Shown piece after piece: positions 18,533 to 26,820 of a DNA stretch of 64,000 nucleotides. A program made the position numbers and the translations under genes. The notes under the pieces are model-generated. The model was not told where the DNA came from. It saw nothing but the letters and a program-made list of their open reading frames with translations, and made no database searches. Within the stretch, counting starts at the first letter, position 1, and each line of letters begins with the position of its first letter. This DNA comes from Sphingomonas sp. S2M10 (GTDB lineage Bacteria; Pseudomonadota; Alphaproteobacteria; Sphingomonadales; Sphingomonadaceae): the NCBI RefSeq assembly GCF_012650175.1, contig NZ_JAAILI010000008.1:434001-498000 (forward strand), given 5' to 3'.

Positions 18533-18899
18533 CAGACGGACCCAAACCGAAAGAACAAGAGGAAGCCGGCAGAAAATACACGACACTCGCACGCGCCGCG
18601 CCTTTGGCCCCCGCATAGCGAGGATGCCGGGGAAGGACCCAAGCCACCCCCACCCCTCGCGCCTGATCGGCGGCATCCGCGCAACGATGTTGCGCCGCCT
18701 CGCCGCTTTCGAGCTGCGCGCTGAAATAATATTGCGCCTCCGGGAGAAATCCGGTCGAGGATGCGCTCCCCTGCAGGTCTGCCGCCGCCTTTCGGTCGAG
18801 GCGGCACCGCCCCTGCCCCGCATGCGACTGCCCCAAGGCTATCTGCTGGATAGCCCAAAACTGCGCCGAGGCGGACAACTGATATTTGCTCGACATCAC
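18522..18899 (-). CDS. Possible small protein upstream of terminase (doubtful)
   Basis: An open frame of 125 residues (MMSSKYQLSASAQFWA) that fills most of the 390-base gap between the DUF6362-like gene and terminase and overlaps the small-subunit start by 11 bases. The first 20 residues look plausible, but the rest is Ala/Gly/Arg-rich with no recognisable pattern. It may be non-coding DNA carrying a cos or pac site instead. If it is not a gene, I see no other coding content in the gap. Confidence 0.3.
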   Translation of the reverse strand: MMSSKYQLSASAQFWAIQQIALGQSHAGQGRCRLDRKAAADLQGSASSTGFLPEAQYYFSAQLESGEAAQHRCADAADQARGVGVAWVLPRHPRYAGAKGAARASVVYFLPASSCSFGLGPSDAR

Positions 18900-18919
18900 A
18901 TTCTACCCCTTGCGTGCCT

Positions 18920-19405
18920 CTACCCTCGATTTTCTGCGGCGTTCAGCGCCTGACAGATGCGGGTCACCGCGCGGCCGTACCGCTTGCGATAGGCGTCGGG
19001 CTCGGCCACGTTGCCGAACCGACGGGCGATCCAAGCCCACTCAGGCCGCGCGGCGCGCTGCAGCTGGGCCAGTACCAAGCCGACCAGCTTGCGATCGCGC
19101 TCAGGCACATGCTGGAGCCAGCCCAGTGCTTCCTCCATCTGGCCCACCTCGACCGACGACAGGCCGGGGAGCCGAGGGCGAGCGTCCACATCCATGTCGC
19201 CGTAGTCACCGAACGCATGGTGGCGCCGCACGTCCGGCCAGGTGGCCTGCACCCGAAGCCACCCCGCCTCGCGATCCGGCAAGCGGGCGAGGAAGGCCCA
19301 CGCCTCCACCAACCGCTCTTGCACCGCGTCGAACGTCCAACCGAGATCGCCACCAAACTCGCCGTTCCGCGCCTTCGATGCGTTGGAGAAAGTAGAAGAA
19401 AGCAT
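18920..19405 (-). CDS. DUF6362-like phage protein
   Basis: 161 residues from the ATG at 19405, chosen because AGAGGG lies 4 bases upstream. The C-terminal part carries 'PEWAWIARRFGNVAEP' and 'YRKRYGRAVTRICQAL', which I associate with DUF6362, a helical family seen between replication and packaging genes of alphaproteobacterial prophages. The helix-turn-helix look of that region suggests DNA binding, perhaps at the repeat cluster just upstream (inference). Confidence 0.75.
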   Translation of the reverse strand: MLSSTFSNASKARNGEFGGDLGWTFDAVQERLVEAWAFLARLPDREAGWLRVQATWPDVRRHHAFGDYGDMDVDARPRLPGLSSVEVGQMEEALGWLQHVPERDRKLVGLVLAQLQRAARPEWAWIARRFGNVAEPDAYRKRYGRAVTRICQALNAAENRG

Positions 19406-19428
19406 TTTACCCTCTTTGATTTTTAGGA

Positions 19429-19695
19429 ACGGACAGACAGACGGATGAAGGGATATCGCGCATGCATGAGCGCACATATGGAGAGCTTAGGACCGAAACA
19501 GTCTGTACTGTCCGTACCGTCCGTAACTCAAGCTTTTCTGCTGGTTCTAGCCACGGACAGTTAACGGACAGACGGACGGTTTCAACAATGCTTGCATCAA
19601 CTTGACCTTCTTAGCACACTCGGCCCACGTTCCAATCCGCGCCACGCCCCTGAAAATCACGGACAGTATGGGCAAACTGTCCGTGAACTGTCCGT
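19429..19695. repeat. Cluster of ACGGACAG boxes, candidate phage origin or operator
   Basis: Seven exact copies of ACGGACAG or its complement lie at 19429-19436(+), 19508-19515(-), 19553-19560(+), 19564-19571(+), 19659-19666(+), 19677-19684(-) and 19688-19695(-), with one-mismatch copies at 19517-19524 and 19572-19579. Two neighbouring pairs are exactly 11 bases apart, one helical turn. The copies at 19659 and 19677 form a perfect 10-bp inverted repeat (arms 19658-19667 and 19676-19685). The region is otherwise non-coding and sits between the helicase/primase and the DUF6362-like gene. Iteron-type origin or multi-site operator are the two readings. Confidence 0.7.
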
Positions 19696-19698
19696 TCC

Positions 19699-21249
19699 TC
19701 ACAGCGGTTCGCCGTCATCGTCGGCGCCCGAAGCCGGCTCGGCAGCGCCCGCCGGAAGGTCGCCCGTGCGGCGCAGGCGCGCGCCACGGCGGAGCTTCAG
19801 CCCCTTGCTGTCCTTGCCGCACATGATGATCTGCAGGTCGCCCAACGCGCGCCCGAAGCGGGTGGAATTCATCACCTCGCCGTCGCTCAACCCCTCGGCC
19901 TCGCACCATTCCTTGTACGATTTGTACAGGTCCGACGACAGCTCACGCGCCAGCGGGTCGCTCATGTCGAGCTTCGCGTGGGCCCACTCGGAAAAAGGGT
20001 TGGCGGAACGCCGATACTCCTCGATCGCGTCCACCACCTCGGGCGGCTGTTCCAAGCCATCGTTCAGATAGCCGATCACGCCCGCGATGATCCAGTTCAG
20101 CACGCCCGAGGCGCCGCCGGGATCGTCCTTCAGGATGCGTTCGTGCATCCCCTTCACGATCGCGCCGCCCTTGAACTGGTGCCGCCACAGCATGATGATG
20201 ATGCGCCGCCAGATGCCGTCGTCGTCGCCGCTGATGCGGGGCCGCTTGTTCGCCTCCATCACCACCTTGCCGCGGGGCTCGAACTCGCTCTCCGCGCCGT
20301 AAAGCGGTCGATAGGGCACCGGAGAGCCGCCGGTGAACTGCTTCACCCGCTCCTCGGCCATCGCCTTGCCCCGCTTGGGCTCCTGGATGGAGATCAGCCG
20401 CGTATCGCCCACGAAGCGCACCAGCTCGGGCGTCGCCCCGCCGGCATCGGTATCGGGTCCGTCGAGGAAGGTCTGCACCTTGCCGGAGACGCCATAGCTG
20501 CCCAGCACGATGCGGATCGCGTTCATCGCGGTCGATTTGCCGTCGCCGCCCTTGCCCTGCAGGATGACGAAGATCTGCTCGACGTTGAGGCCGGTGGCGC
20601 AATAGCCGATCAGCTTCTGGAAGAACCACCGCACGTCCTTGTCCGGCAGCACCGTCTCCATGTGCTTCAGCCACATTTCGTTCTTCACGTCGGGCCGCCA
20701 CTCGGCCGCGCACTGCCTGGTCAGCAGGTCCGCCGGATCGTGCGGCGCATCCCGCACCTCCCAGCCATCGGCACCCTGCCGGAATCGCAGCGTGCAGTTG
20801 CGCGCGTTCAGCGCCAGCGGATCCGCATCGAATTCCTCCTCCCGGCGGTTCAGCACGTCCAGGTTCGCCGCCTGCTCCAGCATCGCCTTGGTGCGGGAGC
20901 TGTCGCCGGATTTCGTCGCGTGCTTCGATAGCGCCTCGATCCGCGCCTCCAGAAAGTCCTCGCTCATGCCGTCCGGCAGCGGCCGGCGCTGCAGCCGCGC
21001 CTCCAGTTCCTCCATCTCGGCGCGAATGCCCCGCGCCACGTCCATGGCCTTCAGCCGGGCAAGCCGCTCGCCATCGTCGCGCGACCAGTGCCCGTCCTCA
21101 TAGGCGAGCCAGCCCCAGCTGCGCACATAGATCAGCAGCCCCTGCGCATGCGCGACAAGCCGATCGGCATTGCCCTGGTCGTTCAGTTCCTTCCACGCCA
21201 GCGCCCACGGATCCACCACTTCCACGTCAAACCCCGTCCTAGCCGCCAT
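19699..21249 (-). CDS. Phage SF3 helicase / D5-P4 type primase
   Basis: 516 residues. The helicase core is clear: Walker A GKGGDGKST near residue 231, a Walker B/motif B region 'VGDTRLISIQEP' near 285, and 'GIWRRIIIMLW' near 350 with the likely arginine finger. The N-terminal 200 residues correspond to the D5_N/P4 primase-side region (HAQGLLIYVRSWGWLAYEDG). Such proteins unwind phage DNA at the origin. The gene ends 4 bases from the ACGGACAG cluster and its 5' end overlaps the GapR-like gene by 11 bases. Confidence 0.93.
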   Translation of the reverse strand: MAARTGFDVEVVDPWALAWKELNDQGNADRLVAHAQGLLIYVRSWGWLAYEDGHWSRDDGERLARLKAMDVARGIRAEMEELEARLQRRPLPDGMSEDFLEARIEALSKHATKSGDSSRTKAMLEQAANLDVLNRREEEFDADPLALNARNCTLRFRQGADGWEVRDAPHDPADLLTRQCAAEWRPDVKNEMWLKHMETVLPDKDVRWFFQKLIGYCATGLNVEQIFVILQGKGGDGKSTAMNAIRIVLGSYGVSGKVQTFLDGPDTDAGGATPELVRFVGDTRLISIQEPKRGKAMAEERVKQFTGGSPVPYRPLYGAESEFEPRGKVVMEANKRPRISGDDDGIWRRIIIMLWRHQFKGGAIVKGMHERILKDDPGGASGVLNWIIAGVIGYLNDGLEQPPEVVDAIEEYRRSANPFSEWAHAKLDMSDPLARELSSDLYKSYKEWCEAEGLSDGEVMNSTRFGRALGDLQIIMCGKDSKGLKLRRGARLRRTGDLPAGAAEPASGADDDGEPL

Positions 21250-21970
21250 GGCGCTTTCCCTTCCCGTCGATGTTCACGGCGCGCGCCAGCATCAGCGCGG
21301 AGCTGACGCGCTTGCGGCGGGCCGATTGTTTCTGTTGCTGCCGGTCTTCCCCGGCGAATTTCTCGAACAGCGCACGGTCCCGCTCGGTCGCCATGCCGGC
21401 CTTCACCTGGTGGGCCTCCACCGTGCCGCGATACAGGCCGAACGTCGCTTCCCCGGCGCGCATCGCCTCCTCGCCATGCTTGGCCACCTTCTCGAACCAG
21501 CGAACCACAAGGGCGAGTTGCTTGGCGTCGAAACCCTCCTCTTTGGCGAGCTTCCGCCGCGCCGATTCCTGCGCCCGCAACAGCGCGATCTCGGCGCGCA
21601 GATCCAGCAGGAACAGCACATGCTCCACCAGCATCGTCGCCTGGTTGCCGTCCTCCAGCGCCACGATCTCCGCCGTCAGCAGATCCAGCGCGATCGCCGC
21701 CGCATCGGGCCGCAACGCGGTGATCGCCGCGCGCGCCTCGGCATCCTCCATGCCCAGCGCTGCCTCGTATGTCGCCAGCAGCGCCTCCGCCTCGGCGCGG
21801 TGATGCGGCTCCATCGCCCGCCGCGCGATCAGCTGGCGGATCGTCTTGACGTCATAGCCTTCGGCCTTCGCCTCGGCATACACATCGCGAATGTCGCCGG
21901 TGATCCCGGCACGCTCCTCGAGCAGCCGCTCGATCCGCTCGACATACAGGCGCAGTCGATCCCCGCTCAC
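21239..21970 (-). CDS. GapR-like DNA-binding protein with two GapR-type repeats
   Basis: 243 residues. Residues 1-75 match the GapR/DUF2312 pattern: 'YVERIERLLEERAGITGDI' and 'DVYAEAKAEGYDVKTIRQLI'. Residues about 122-195 repeat it more loosely: 'LRAEIALLRAQESARRKLA' then 'EEGFDAKQLALVVRWFEK'. The C-terminus is basic. GapR proteins of Alphaproteobacteria clamp overtwisted DNA and assist topoisomerases in front of forks. The gene lies between the helicase and a methyltransferase in the replication operon, so a fork-associated role is likely. Single-domain GapR is the norm; the tandem form is unusual. Confidence 0.8.
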   Translation of the reverse strand: MSGDRLRLYVERIERLLEERAGITGDIRDVYAEAKAEGYDVKTIRQLIARRAMEPHHRAEAEALLATYEAALGMEDAEARAAITALRPDAAAIALDLLTAEIVALEDGNQATMLVEHVLFLLDLRAEIALLRAQESARRKLAKEEGFDAKQLALVVRWFEKVAKHGEEAMRAGEATFGLYRGTVEAHQVKAGMATERDRALFEKFAGEDRQQQKQSARRKRVSSALMLARAVNIDGKGKRHGG

Positions 21971-22830
21971 GCTGCGGCACCTTCGAACAGGCTATATTGA
22001 CGATTGGCTTCCTCGATACGCCGACAAGCGATGTCGAAATAGGTCGGGTTCAACTCGATCCCGATAGCCGTCCGACCCATAGCAATCGCCGTTGCTGCGG
22101 TCGTGCCGCTTCCCGAAAAGGGGTCGAGAACGGTATCACCCTCGTTAGTCGAGCAAGCAATACAACGTCGTGCTATTTCATCAGTCATGGGTGCCGGGTG
22201 GCTACCGCTTTCCGGCCCGATGGTGGGATGAACATGCCAGACTGAGCTTGCGAACCAGCGCTCGCCAGGGTTGCGCACGCGGCTGCTCTCGCAAGGGGTA
22301 AGCAGAAAAACGTAGCTGTGCGAGACCGAAGGGCGGTCAATTCTAGGCGGCTCGGTAGCAACCATCTTATCCCAGATGATTACCTTGCGCAGATACCAAC
22401 CATCAGCCCGCAGCCGATCAGCAACGTGAAAGGGCGTGAGGGAAAGATCCTTATCCTTGTACCCAGGCGGCGCAGCGCGCCAACCGGTTCGCTGCTGAAT
22501 CGATACCAACTTCCGTCGCTTGGCGGCTCGCGATCCACCACCCCCATTCCCGCCAGATGCATAGGTATCGCCAAGTTCCAGCCAAACCGACCCGTCGTCG
22601 GTTAGCGCTGGCCGCAGATCGCGCATAATATTAACGAGGCTATTCGCAAACTCTGCCGGCGTGCGCTCAAGTCCCAACTGTCCCGTTTGATCATAGTCGC
22701 GCTGACGCCAGAATGGGGGCGACATGATAATAGCGGCTACAGATTTGGCAGCGAGAAATTTACCGCCGACTGCAGCATCCCCCAGATACAGCGTCGCCCG
22801 CCCGATTACTTCCTTGCGCTGATACGTCAT
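21967..22830 (-). CDS. DNA methyltransferase, SPPF type (N4-cytosine or N6-adenine)
   Basis: 287 residues from the ATG at 22830, which overlaps the primase stop (ATGA). The catalytic motif IV SPPF is at residues 37-40 and the SAM-binding motif I DPFSGSGTT near 236, i.e. the beta-class order. SPP[FY] usually marks N4-cytosine enzymes. No restriction endonuclease gene is beside it, so it is an orphan enzyme, likely protecting phage DNA or timing replication. A/T content is somewhat higher than in neighbours. Confidence 0.88.
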   Translation of the reverse strand: MTYQRKEVIGRATLYLGDAAVGGKFLAAKSVAAIIMSPPFWRQRDYDQTGQLGLERTPAEFANSLVNIMRDLRPALTDDGSVWLELGDTYASGGNGGGGSRAAKRRKLVSIQQRTGWRAAPPGYKDKDLSLTPFHVADRLRADGWYLRKVIIWDKMVATEPPRIDRPSVSHSYVFLLTPCESSRVRNPGERWFASSVWHVHPTIGPESGSHPAPMTDEIARRCIACSTNEGDTVLDPFSGSGTTAATAIAMGRTAIGIELNPTYFDIACRRIEEANRQYSLFEGAAA

Positions 22831-23963
22831 TGCGCAGCCCTCACCATGTCGTTGAAATCCATCCCCATCGGCGGGCGCTCGGCGCGCACCAGTCCGGCGC
22901 CGGCATGTCGCCAGTGCTGCACCGCCGCCGTCGCGCAGATCCGCGCGCGCTCGGCCTGGTCGATCGTGCCGCGCTCCCAGCGCATCGCGCGCCGCAGCTG
23001 CAGCTTCTGGTCTGTCAGCGGCTTCATGTCGGCGTCGACCAGCACCACCACTTCCTCGGCGCGCTCCACCAGGAACGGCGGCCGGTCGAGATCGGCGCGG
23101 ATGTTCCACAGCGGCCACACCCCGTCCTTGCGCACGATGCCGCCCTGCAGATTGTCCAGGCTCAGCGCCGCCGCCGCAGAACCGTCCCAATCGTTGCGCT
23201 GCACCCAGCTCCACACGGTCTCGATGCCCTCGCCCACCGCGATCCGCGTGCCCACGGCATCGCCTGGGCAACCGTGGAGCCACACCGCGCCGCGCTGCAG
23301 CGCGCCCCACATCTTGCGCTCGATCTTGTCGCTGCCGTCCTGCCGCAGATAGGTGGCATGCACGCCGATCGGCAGGCCGTCGCGATCGACGATCAGGCCC
23401 AGCATCGCGGGCGCCCGCCGCCGCACGTCGCCCGCCATCGCCCCTACCCGCCACGGCGACACGGCGGCCCGAGGATGGAAGCGCAGCGACAGCAGCATCC
23501 GCGCCTGCCGGATCCCGCCCAACTGCAGCCCGCGCGACAGCAGATAGCGCTCGACGATCGAGCCCAGCGCCGGCTGCGACGTCCGCCACAGCCACCGCGC
23601 CACCTCGGCCGAGGGCACGAACGACGCATCCTCCCGCCGGCGGCTGTCGCGCTGCGCGATCGGCGCGGCGGCGGCGATCGGCTCACCTTCGCTCAGCCGC
23701 GCGATCGCCTCGCGGAAATCGACATTCTCGGTTTCCATCACCCAGCGGAACAGGTCGCCATGCGCGCCGCAGCCATAGCAATGATAGGTGCCCTGCCCGT
23801 CGCGCACCTCGAAGCTGGGCGTCTTCTCCTGGTGAAACGGGCACAGGCCCTTGAAGCCGCGCGCCGTCTTCTGCAGCTTCACGCGCTTGCCGATCAGGCC
23901 CGAAAGCGAGTGCCGGCGGCGGATCGCTTCCAGGTCTACCTTGCTGGTGGGTGACGGTGACAC
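22827..23963 (-). CDS. Phage DNA primase with CHC2 zinc finger and TOPRIM domain
   Basis: 378 residues. The zinc finger C41PFH44...C62YGC65 and 'GDLFRWVMETENVDFREAI' are as in DnaG. A TOPRIM region follows, with 'RIAVGEGIETVWSW' and 'EEVVVLVDADMK' giving the expected acidic residues. It lacks the DnaG helicase-binding domain and is shorter than DnaG (about 600). It would lay primers for phage replication, alongside the separate SF3 helicase protein. Confidence 0.92.
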   Translation of the reverse strand: MSPSPTSKVDLEAIRRRHSLSGLIGKRVKLQKTARGFKGLCPFHQEKTPSFEVRDGQGTYHCYGCGAHGDLFRWVMETENVDFREAIARLSEGEPIAAAAPIAQRDSRRREDASFVPSAEVARWLWRTSQPALGSIVERYLLSRGLQLGGIRQARMLLSLRFHPRAAVSPWRVGAMAGDVRRRAPAMLGLIVDRDGLPIGVHATYLRQDGSDKIERKMWGALQRGAVWLHGCPGDAVGTRIAVGEGIETVWSWVQRNDWDGSAAAALSLDNLQGGIVRKDGVWPLWNIRADLDRPPFLVERAEEVVVLVDADMKPLTDQKLQLRRAMRWERGTIDQAERARICATAAVQHWRHAGAGLVRAERPPMGMDFNDMVRAAQ

Positions 23964-24068
23964 GGTTTCCCCCCGAAATGGGCTTGTTGTTCTGGTTGGG
24001 GTGCCGGGTAATGGGAGACGCCACCCGGCGAAGCGCTAGGGCACGGGGTGTCCGCCCCGCTCTCCCGA

Positions 24069-24770
24069 TCAGGTCGGCACGGGCTCCGCGCCATAATACG
24101 GATAGTCGCCGTCCCGCTCCAGCCGGGCACGGCAGGGCTTGATCCAGCGCAGCCTTGTATCCCCGGGCCAGAAGCCATCGGCGCCGCGCAGCCACACGAT
24201 CCAGCAATAGCTGGTGGCCGTGCTGGCCTTGCGGCCCTCCACCTCGGCGAACGGATCAACGGCGTTGGCGCGGATCAGCCGACCCTTCAGCATCACCACG
24301 CGCTCGGCGAACTGCAGCACATAGCTGGGCGGGTTCGCGGTAAAGAGCCCCGTGACGCGCCCCTCCGATTCGAGGAACGCCGTCCGCACCAACATCGCCA
24401 CCCCGCGCCGCGCCGCATCGAACGCCGTGGCGATGAACGCTTCGGCCAGGAAAAACGGCGGATTGGTGATCACCCAATCGGCCTTAGGATAGGCCCAGCC
24501 AAACGATGGGAAGTCGATCAGGTCATGCGCGCCATAGGCCTGCACGTCGCTGGCGATCACCTCGGCAAAGCGCTCGCGCAGCGGTCGCACCATGTGCATT
24601 TCGCCGCACGCCGGCTCCCATGCCGTCTGCAGCTCCATCTTCTCGCCCAACTCGGCGTCCAGCCACTCGGTAAGCGCCCGCGTCGCCCAGGGCGGCGTCG
24701 GGAAGTAGCCGAGCGTATCGCCCGCGCGCTTGGCGCCCAGCGAGGAGGTGGGGAGCGTGCCGACCGCCAT
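24069..24770 (-). CDS. Orphan DNA methyltransferase, NPPF type (N6-adenine)
   Basis: 233 residues. The SAM-binding motif I is EPACG at 52-56 and motif IV NPPF at 103-106, the order of N6-adenine methyltransferases. 'GYFPTPPWATRAL' near the N-terminus is also frequent in these phage enzymes. It overlaps the sliding clamp gene by one base (TGATG), so it is in the replication operon. Target sequence unknown; no endonuclease partner is visible. Confidence 0.85.
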   Translation of the reverse strand: MAVGTLPTSSLGAKRAGDTLGYFPTPPWATRALTEWLDAELGEKMELQTAWEPACGEMHMVRPLRERFAEVIASDVQAYGAHDLIDFPSFGWAYPKADWVITNPPFFLAEAFIATAFDAARRGVAMLVRTAFLESEGRVTGLFTANPPSYVLQFAERVVMLKGRLIRANAVDPFAEVEGRKASTATSYCWIVWLRGADGFWPGDTRLRWIKPCRARLERDGDYPYYGAEPVPT

Positions 24771-25981
24771 CAGACACGCACCGGCATCAACACCATACCG
24801 AAGTCGGCATCTACATCATCGGCCAGCGATACGGGATCGCCGCTGCCGCTCAGGCCCATCGTCAGCCGCTCGCCGCGACATGCATCAAGGCAGTCGAGCA
24901 GGTACCGTCCGTTGAGCCCAATCTGATACTTGTCCGTTACCGCCGATCCATCGAGCAACGGCACGCGCATCTGCAGCGCGTTGACCTCTTCACCCCACTG
25001 CGCATTGATCGAACACAGCAGCGATTTGCCGTCGACGACGAAGCGGATATTCGGCGCCTTCCACCCGCTCCCGACCGTCAATGCCTGCATAGCGCGCCGC
25101 ATGGCGACAACGTCGACGATCACACGATGGTCGTGCCGCACAGGAATCACCCGCTGATAATCCGGATAGGTCCCGTCGATGGTTTTGCCGCGGAAGGTCA
25201 CCGCCAAACTGCCCAAAACCGCGCCGAAAGCCGATCGAGGCACAACGTTGGGCGCCGGCGCCGTACCTTCCGCGCTCGAAGGAGAGTTCGCTACGGCCGG
25301 CGATCCGATCACAAGCGCAACCTCGTCGCACCGCCGAAAACGCGCCAGCACGCGCTGGATCAGCCCGCGATAGAGGATCACCGGCCGGAAGCTGTCGCGA
25401 TGGATCTTCGCACCCGGCACCTTCAGGTTCGCCCAGAAAAGGCGGTGACCATCGGTCGCGACGGCGCGCAGCGTCCAGTCGTCCACTAGGTGGAGGTAGA
25501 TCCCGTTCAAGTAGTAGCGGGTCTCTTCGGTCGAAATGCCGCGCGCCACACGCGCAAGGGCCGCAATCTCACCCGCACCCAGCACGCAACTCAGCATCTC
25601 ATGCGCAAAGCCCTGCACATCATGCTCGGGGAAGTCGCTCGCCGAGGTTCGCGTGCCTGCATCCAGGCTCAGATCGCCAGCCGTTACTTTCAGCGCCTCA
25701 TAATCTCCGCGCACCGGCTCCAGCCGCACCGTGCCGGCACCGGCGTGGCCCACCGCCTTGCGAATATAGCCCGGTTCCGGGAGCATGAAGGGCGGCTGCG
25801 GCTCGCCCGAATAGGGCAGCTTCACTTCGCATGCTACGTCCAAGTCAGTGCCCGCGACGGCCAGAGAACCATTGGCATGCAACCGCAGCTGCCGCAGGAC
25901 CTGGATAGGCGAACCGCGCCGAAGCACGGATCCTGCGATGTCCATCGCCTGCACGAAATTGCGCGTCTCGATCTCGATCAT
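24770..25981 (-). CDS. Phage-encoded DNA polymerase sliding clamp, DnaN-like
   Basis: 403 residues from the ATG at 25981, which overlaps the next gene (ATGA). It resembles the bacterial beta clamp: 'TRYYLNGIYLHLV' and 'RAVATDGHRLFWA' are the middle-domain signature, and the C-terminus 'GMVLMPVRV' matches the conserved end (..MPMR-). The dimer ring tethers polymerase to DNA. No phage DNA polymerase is visible in the window, so it would load the host polymerase III, or compete with the host clamp (inference). About 403 versus 370 residues, with an insertion around residues 245-260 (SPSSAEGTAPAP). Confidence 0.88.
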   Translation of the reverse strand: MIEIETRNFVQAMDIAGSVLRRGSPIQVLRQLRLHANGSLAVAGTDLDVACEVKLPYSGEPQPPFMLPEPGYIRKAVGHAGAGTVRLEPVRGDYEALKVTAGDLSLDAGTRTSASDFPEHDVQGFAHEMLSCVLGAGEIAALARVARGISTEETRYYLNGIYLHLVDDWTLRAVATDGHRLFWANLKVPGAKIHRDSFRPVILYRGLIQRVLARFRRCDEVALVIGSPAVANSPSSAEGTAPAPNVVPRSAFGAVLGSLAVTFRGKTIDGTYPDYQRVIPVRHDHRVIVDVVAMRRAMQALTVGSGWKAPNIRFVVDGKSLLCSINAQWGEEVNALQMRVPLLDGSAVTDKYQIGLNGRYLLDCLDACRGERLTMGLSGSGDPVSLADDVDADFGMVLMPVRV

Positions 25982-26181
25982 TGCACGGACTCCGAAGCCA
26001 GCACCCACTGGCCGCAGGTCGTGCAGCGGCAGCTATGCGGCGGTTGGGGGTAGAGGGCGTCGAACTTGGCCTTGTTGCGCACGCGCCAGGCGCGGGCATA
26101 GGCGAGCCCCTCGGCGCGCTGGGCACGCGTGGCGGCATGGGCGGCGCGGATGCGCTCGGCGGTCTGCGCGGCGTCCATCAC
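25978..26181 (-). CDS. Small phage protein with Cys cluster
   Basis: 67 residues with a helical N-terminal half and a C-terminal CRCTTC motif that may bind a metal. It overlaps the clamp gene by 4 bases and the next upstream gene by 4. No function recognised; probably an accessory early protein. Confidence 0.6.
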   Translation of the reverse strand: MMDAAQTAERIRAAHAATRAQRAEGLAYARAWRVRNKAKFDALYPQPPHSCRCTTCGQWVLASESVQ

Positions 26182-26609
26182 TCCACCTCCAGCATCTGGG
26201 CCGATGCCTTGAAGGTGAACATGGGCGGCTGGCCGTTCTCGGGCCGGATCGCTTCGACGTTGCTGACCGTGAAGGGATCGAACTCAAGCGAGAACAAGCC
26301 CTCCGCCGCCGCGCGATTGATGGTCAGCGTATAGACCTCGTTCCGCCGCCCCTTGCGCGCGAGGAACGTCCCGTTCTGCTGGTCGAGCGAGACAGCAATC
26401 TTGCCCGCGTCAGGCCCGGTGCCAAACAACAGCCGGATCTTGTATTCGTCGGCATGAAACCGCGCTCTCTTTGCGAGCACCCCTCCAACCTTTACTTCGA
26501 TGAAGCGGATGTCGTTCATCGCCCGCCGCGTCTTCACCAGTACGCCGTCTGCCGGCACCGCCGACTTGGAATAGACCGGCTTCACATTCTCGATCGCTTC
26601 CCAACCCAT
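26178..26609 (-). CDS. Phage early protein, unknown function
   Basis: 143 residues from the ATG at 26609, chosen because GGAGG precedes it by 6 bases. It reads MGWEAIENVKPVYSK and has an alternating strand/helix pattern with 'DIRFIEVKVGGVLAKRARF' and 'GTFLARKGRRNEVYTLTI', suggesting a small beta-rich fold. In the replication operon; family not recognised. Confidence 0.7.
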   Translation of the reverse strand: MGWEAIENVKPVYSKSAVPADGVLVKTRRAMNDIRFIEVKVGGVLAKRARFHADEYKIRLLFGTGPDAGKIAVSLDQQNGTFLARKGRRNEVYTLTINRAAAEGLFSLEFDPFTVSNVEAIRPENGQPPMFTFKASAQMLEVE

Positions 26610-26622
26610 GGCTTTCCTCCGC

Positions 26623-26820
26623 TCAATATCGACGCGGCAGGGGCGGCCAGGGCTCGCGGCAGGGGGCGCACTTGCCCTCCACCAGCCTTGGCGTCTCGTC
26701 GCCGCACTCTTCGCATTTGCCGGACACCCAAGCTTCGAAGGGCTCCCGGCGCACCTCGGCCAGCGCACGGTCGATGTGCGCTTGCTCGATTTCGCTCGCA
26801 TCATCGACCTGGTCCGCCAT
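26623..26820 (-). CDS. Small TraR/DksA-type zinc finger protein
   Basis: 65 residues with the layout of short phage TraR/DksA proteins: an N-terminal helix 'MADQVDDASEIEQAHIDRAL' and a C4 zinc finger C-EE-C...C-AP-C. TraR-like proteins act through the RNA polymerase secondary channel; whether this short form does so is not known. It overlaps the upstream gene by one base. Confidence 0.75.
   Translation of the reverse strand: MADQVDDASEIEQAHIDRALAEVRREPFEAWVSGKCEECGDETPRLVEGKCAPCREPWPPLPRRY

Noticed and set aside
19406-19698. The ACGGACAG cluster as a CRISPR array
   Set aside because: Units are only 8 bases, occur in both orientations and have irregular spacing. No spacers of constant length and no cas genes are present.
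24003-24029. Inverted repeat GCCGGGT / ACCCGGC before the primase gene
   Set aside because: Short 7-base GC arms are frequent by chance at this base composition and there is no supporting context, so it was not listed as a feature.
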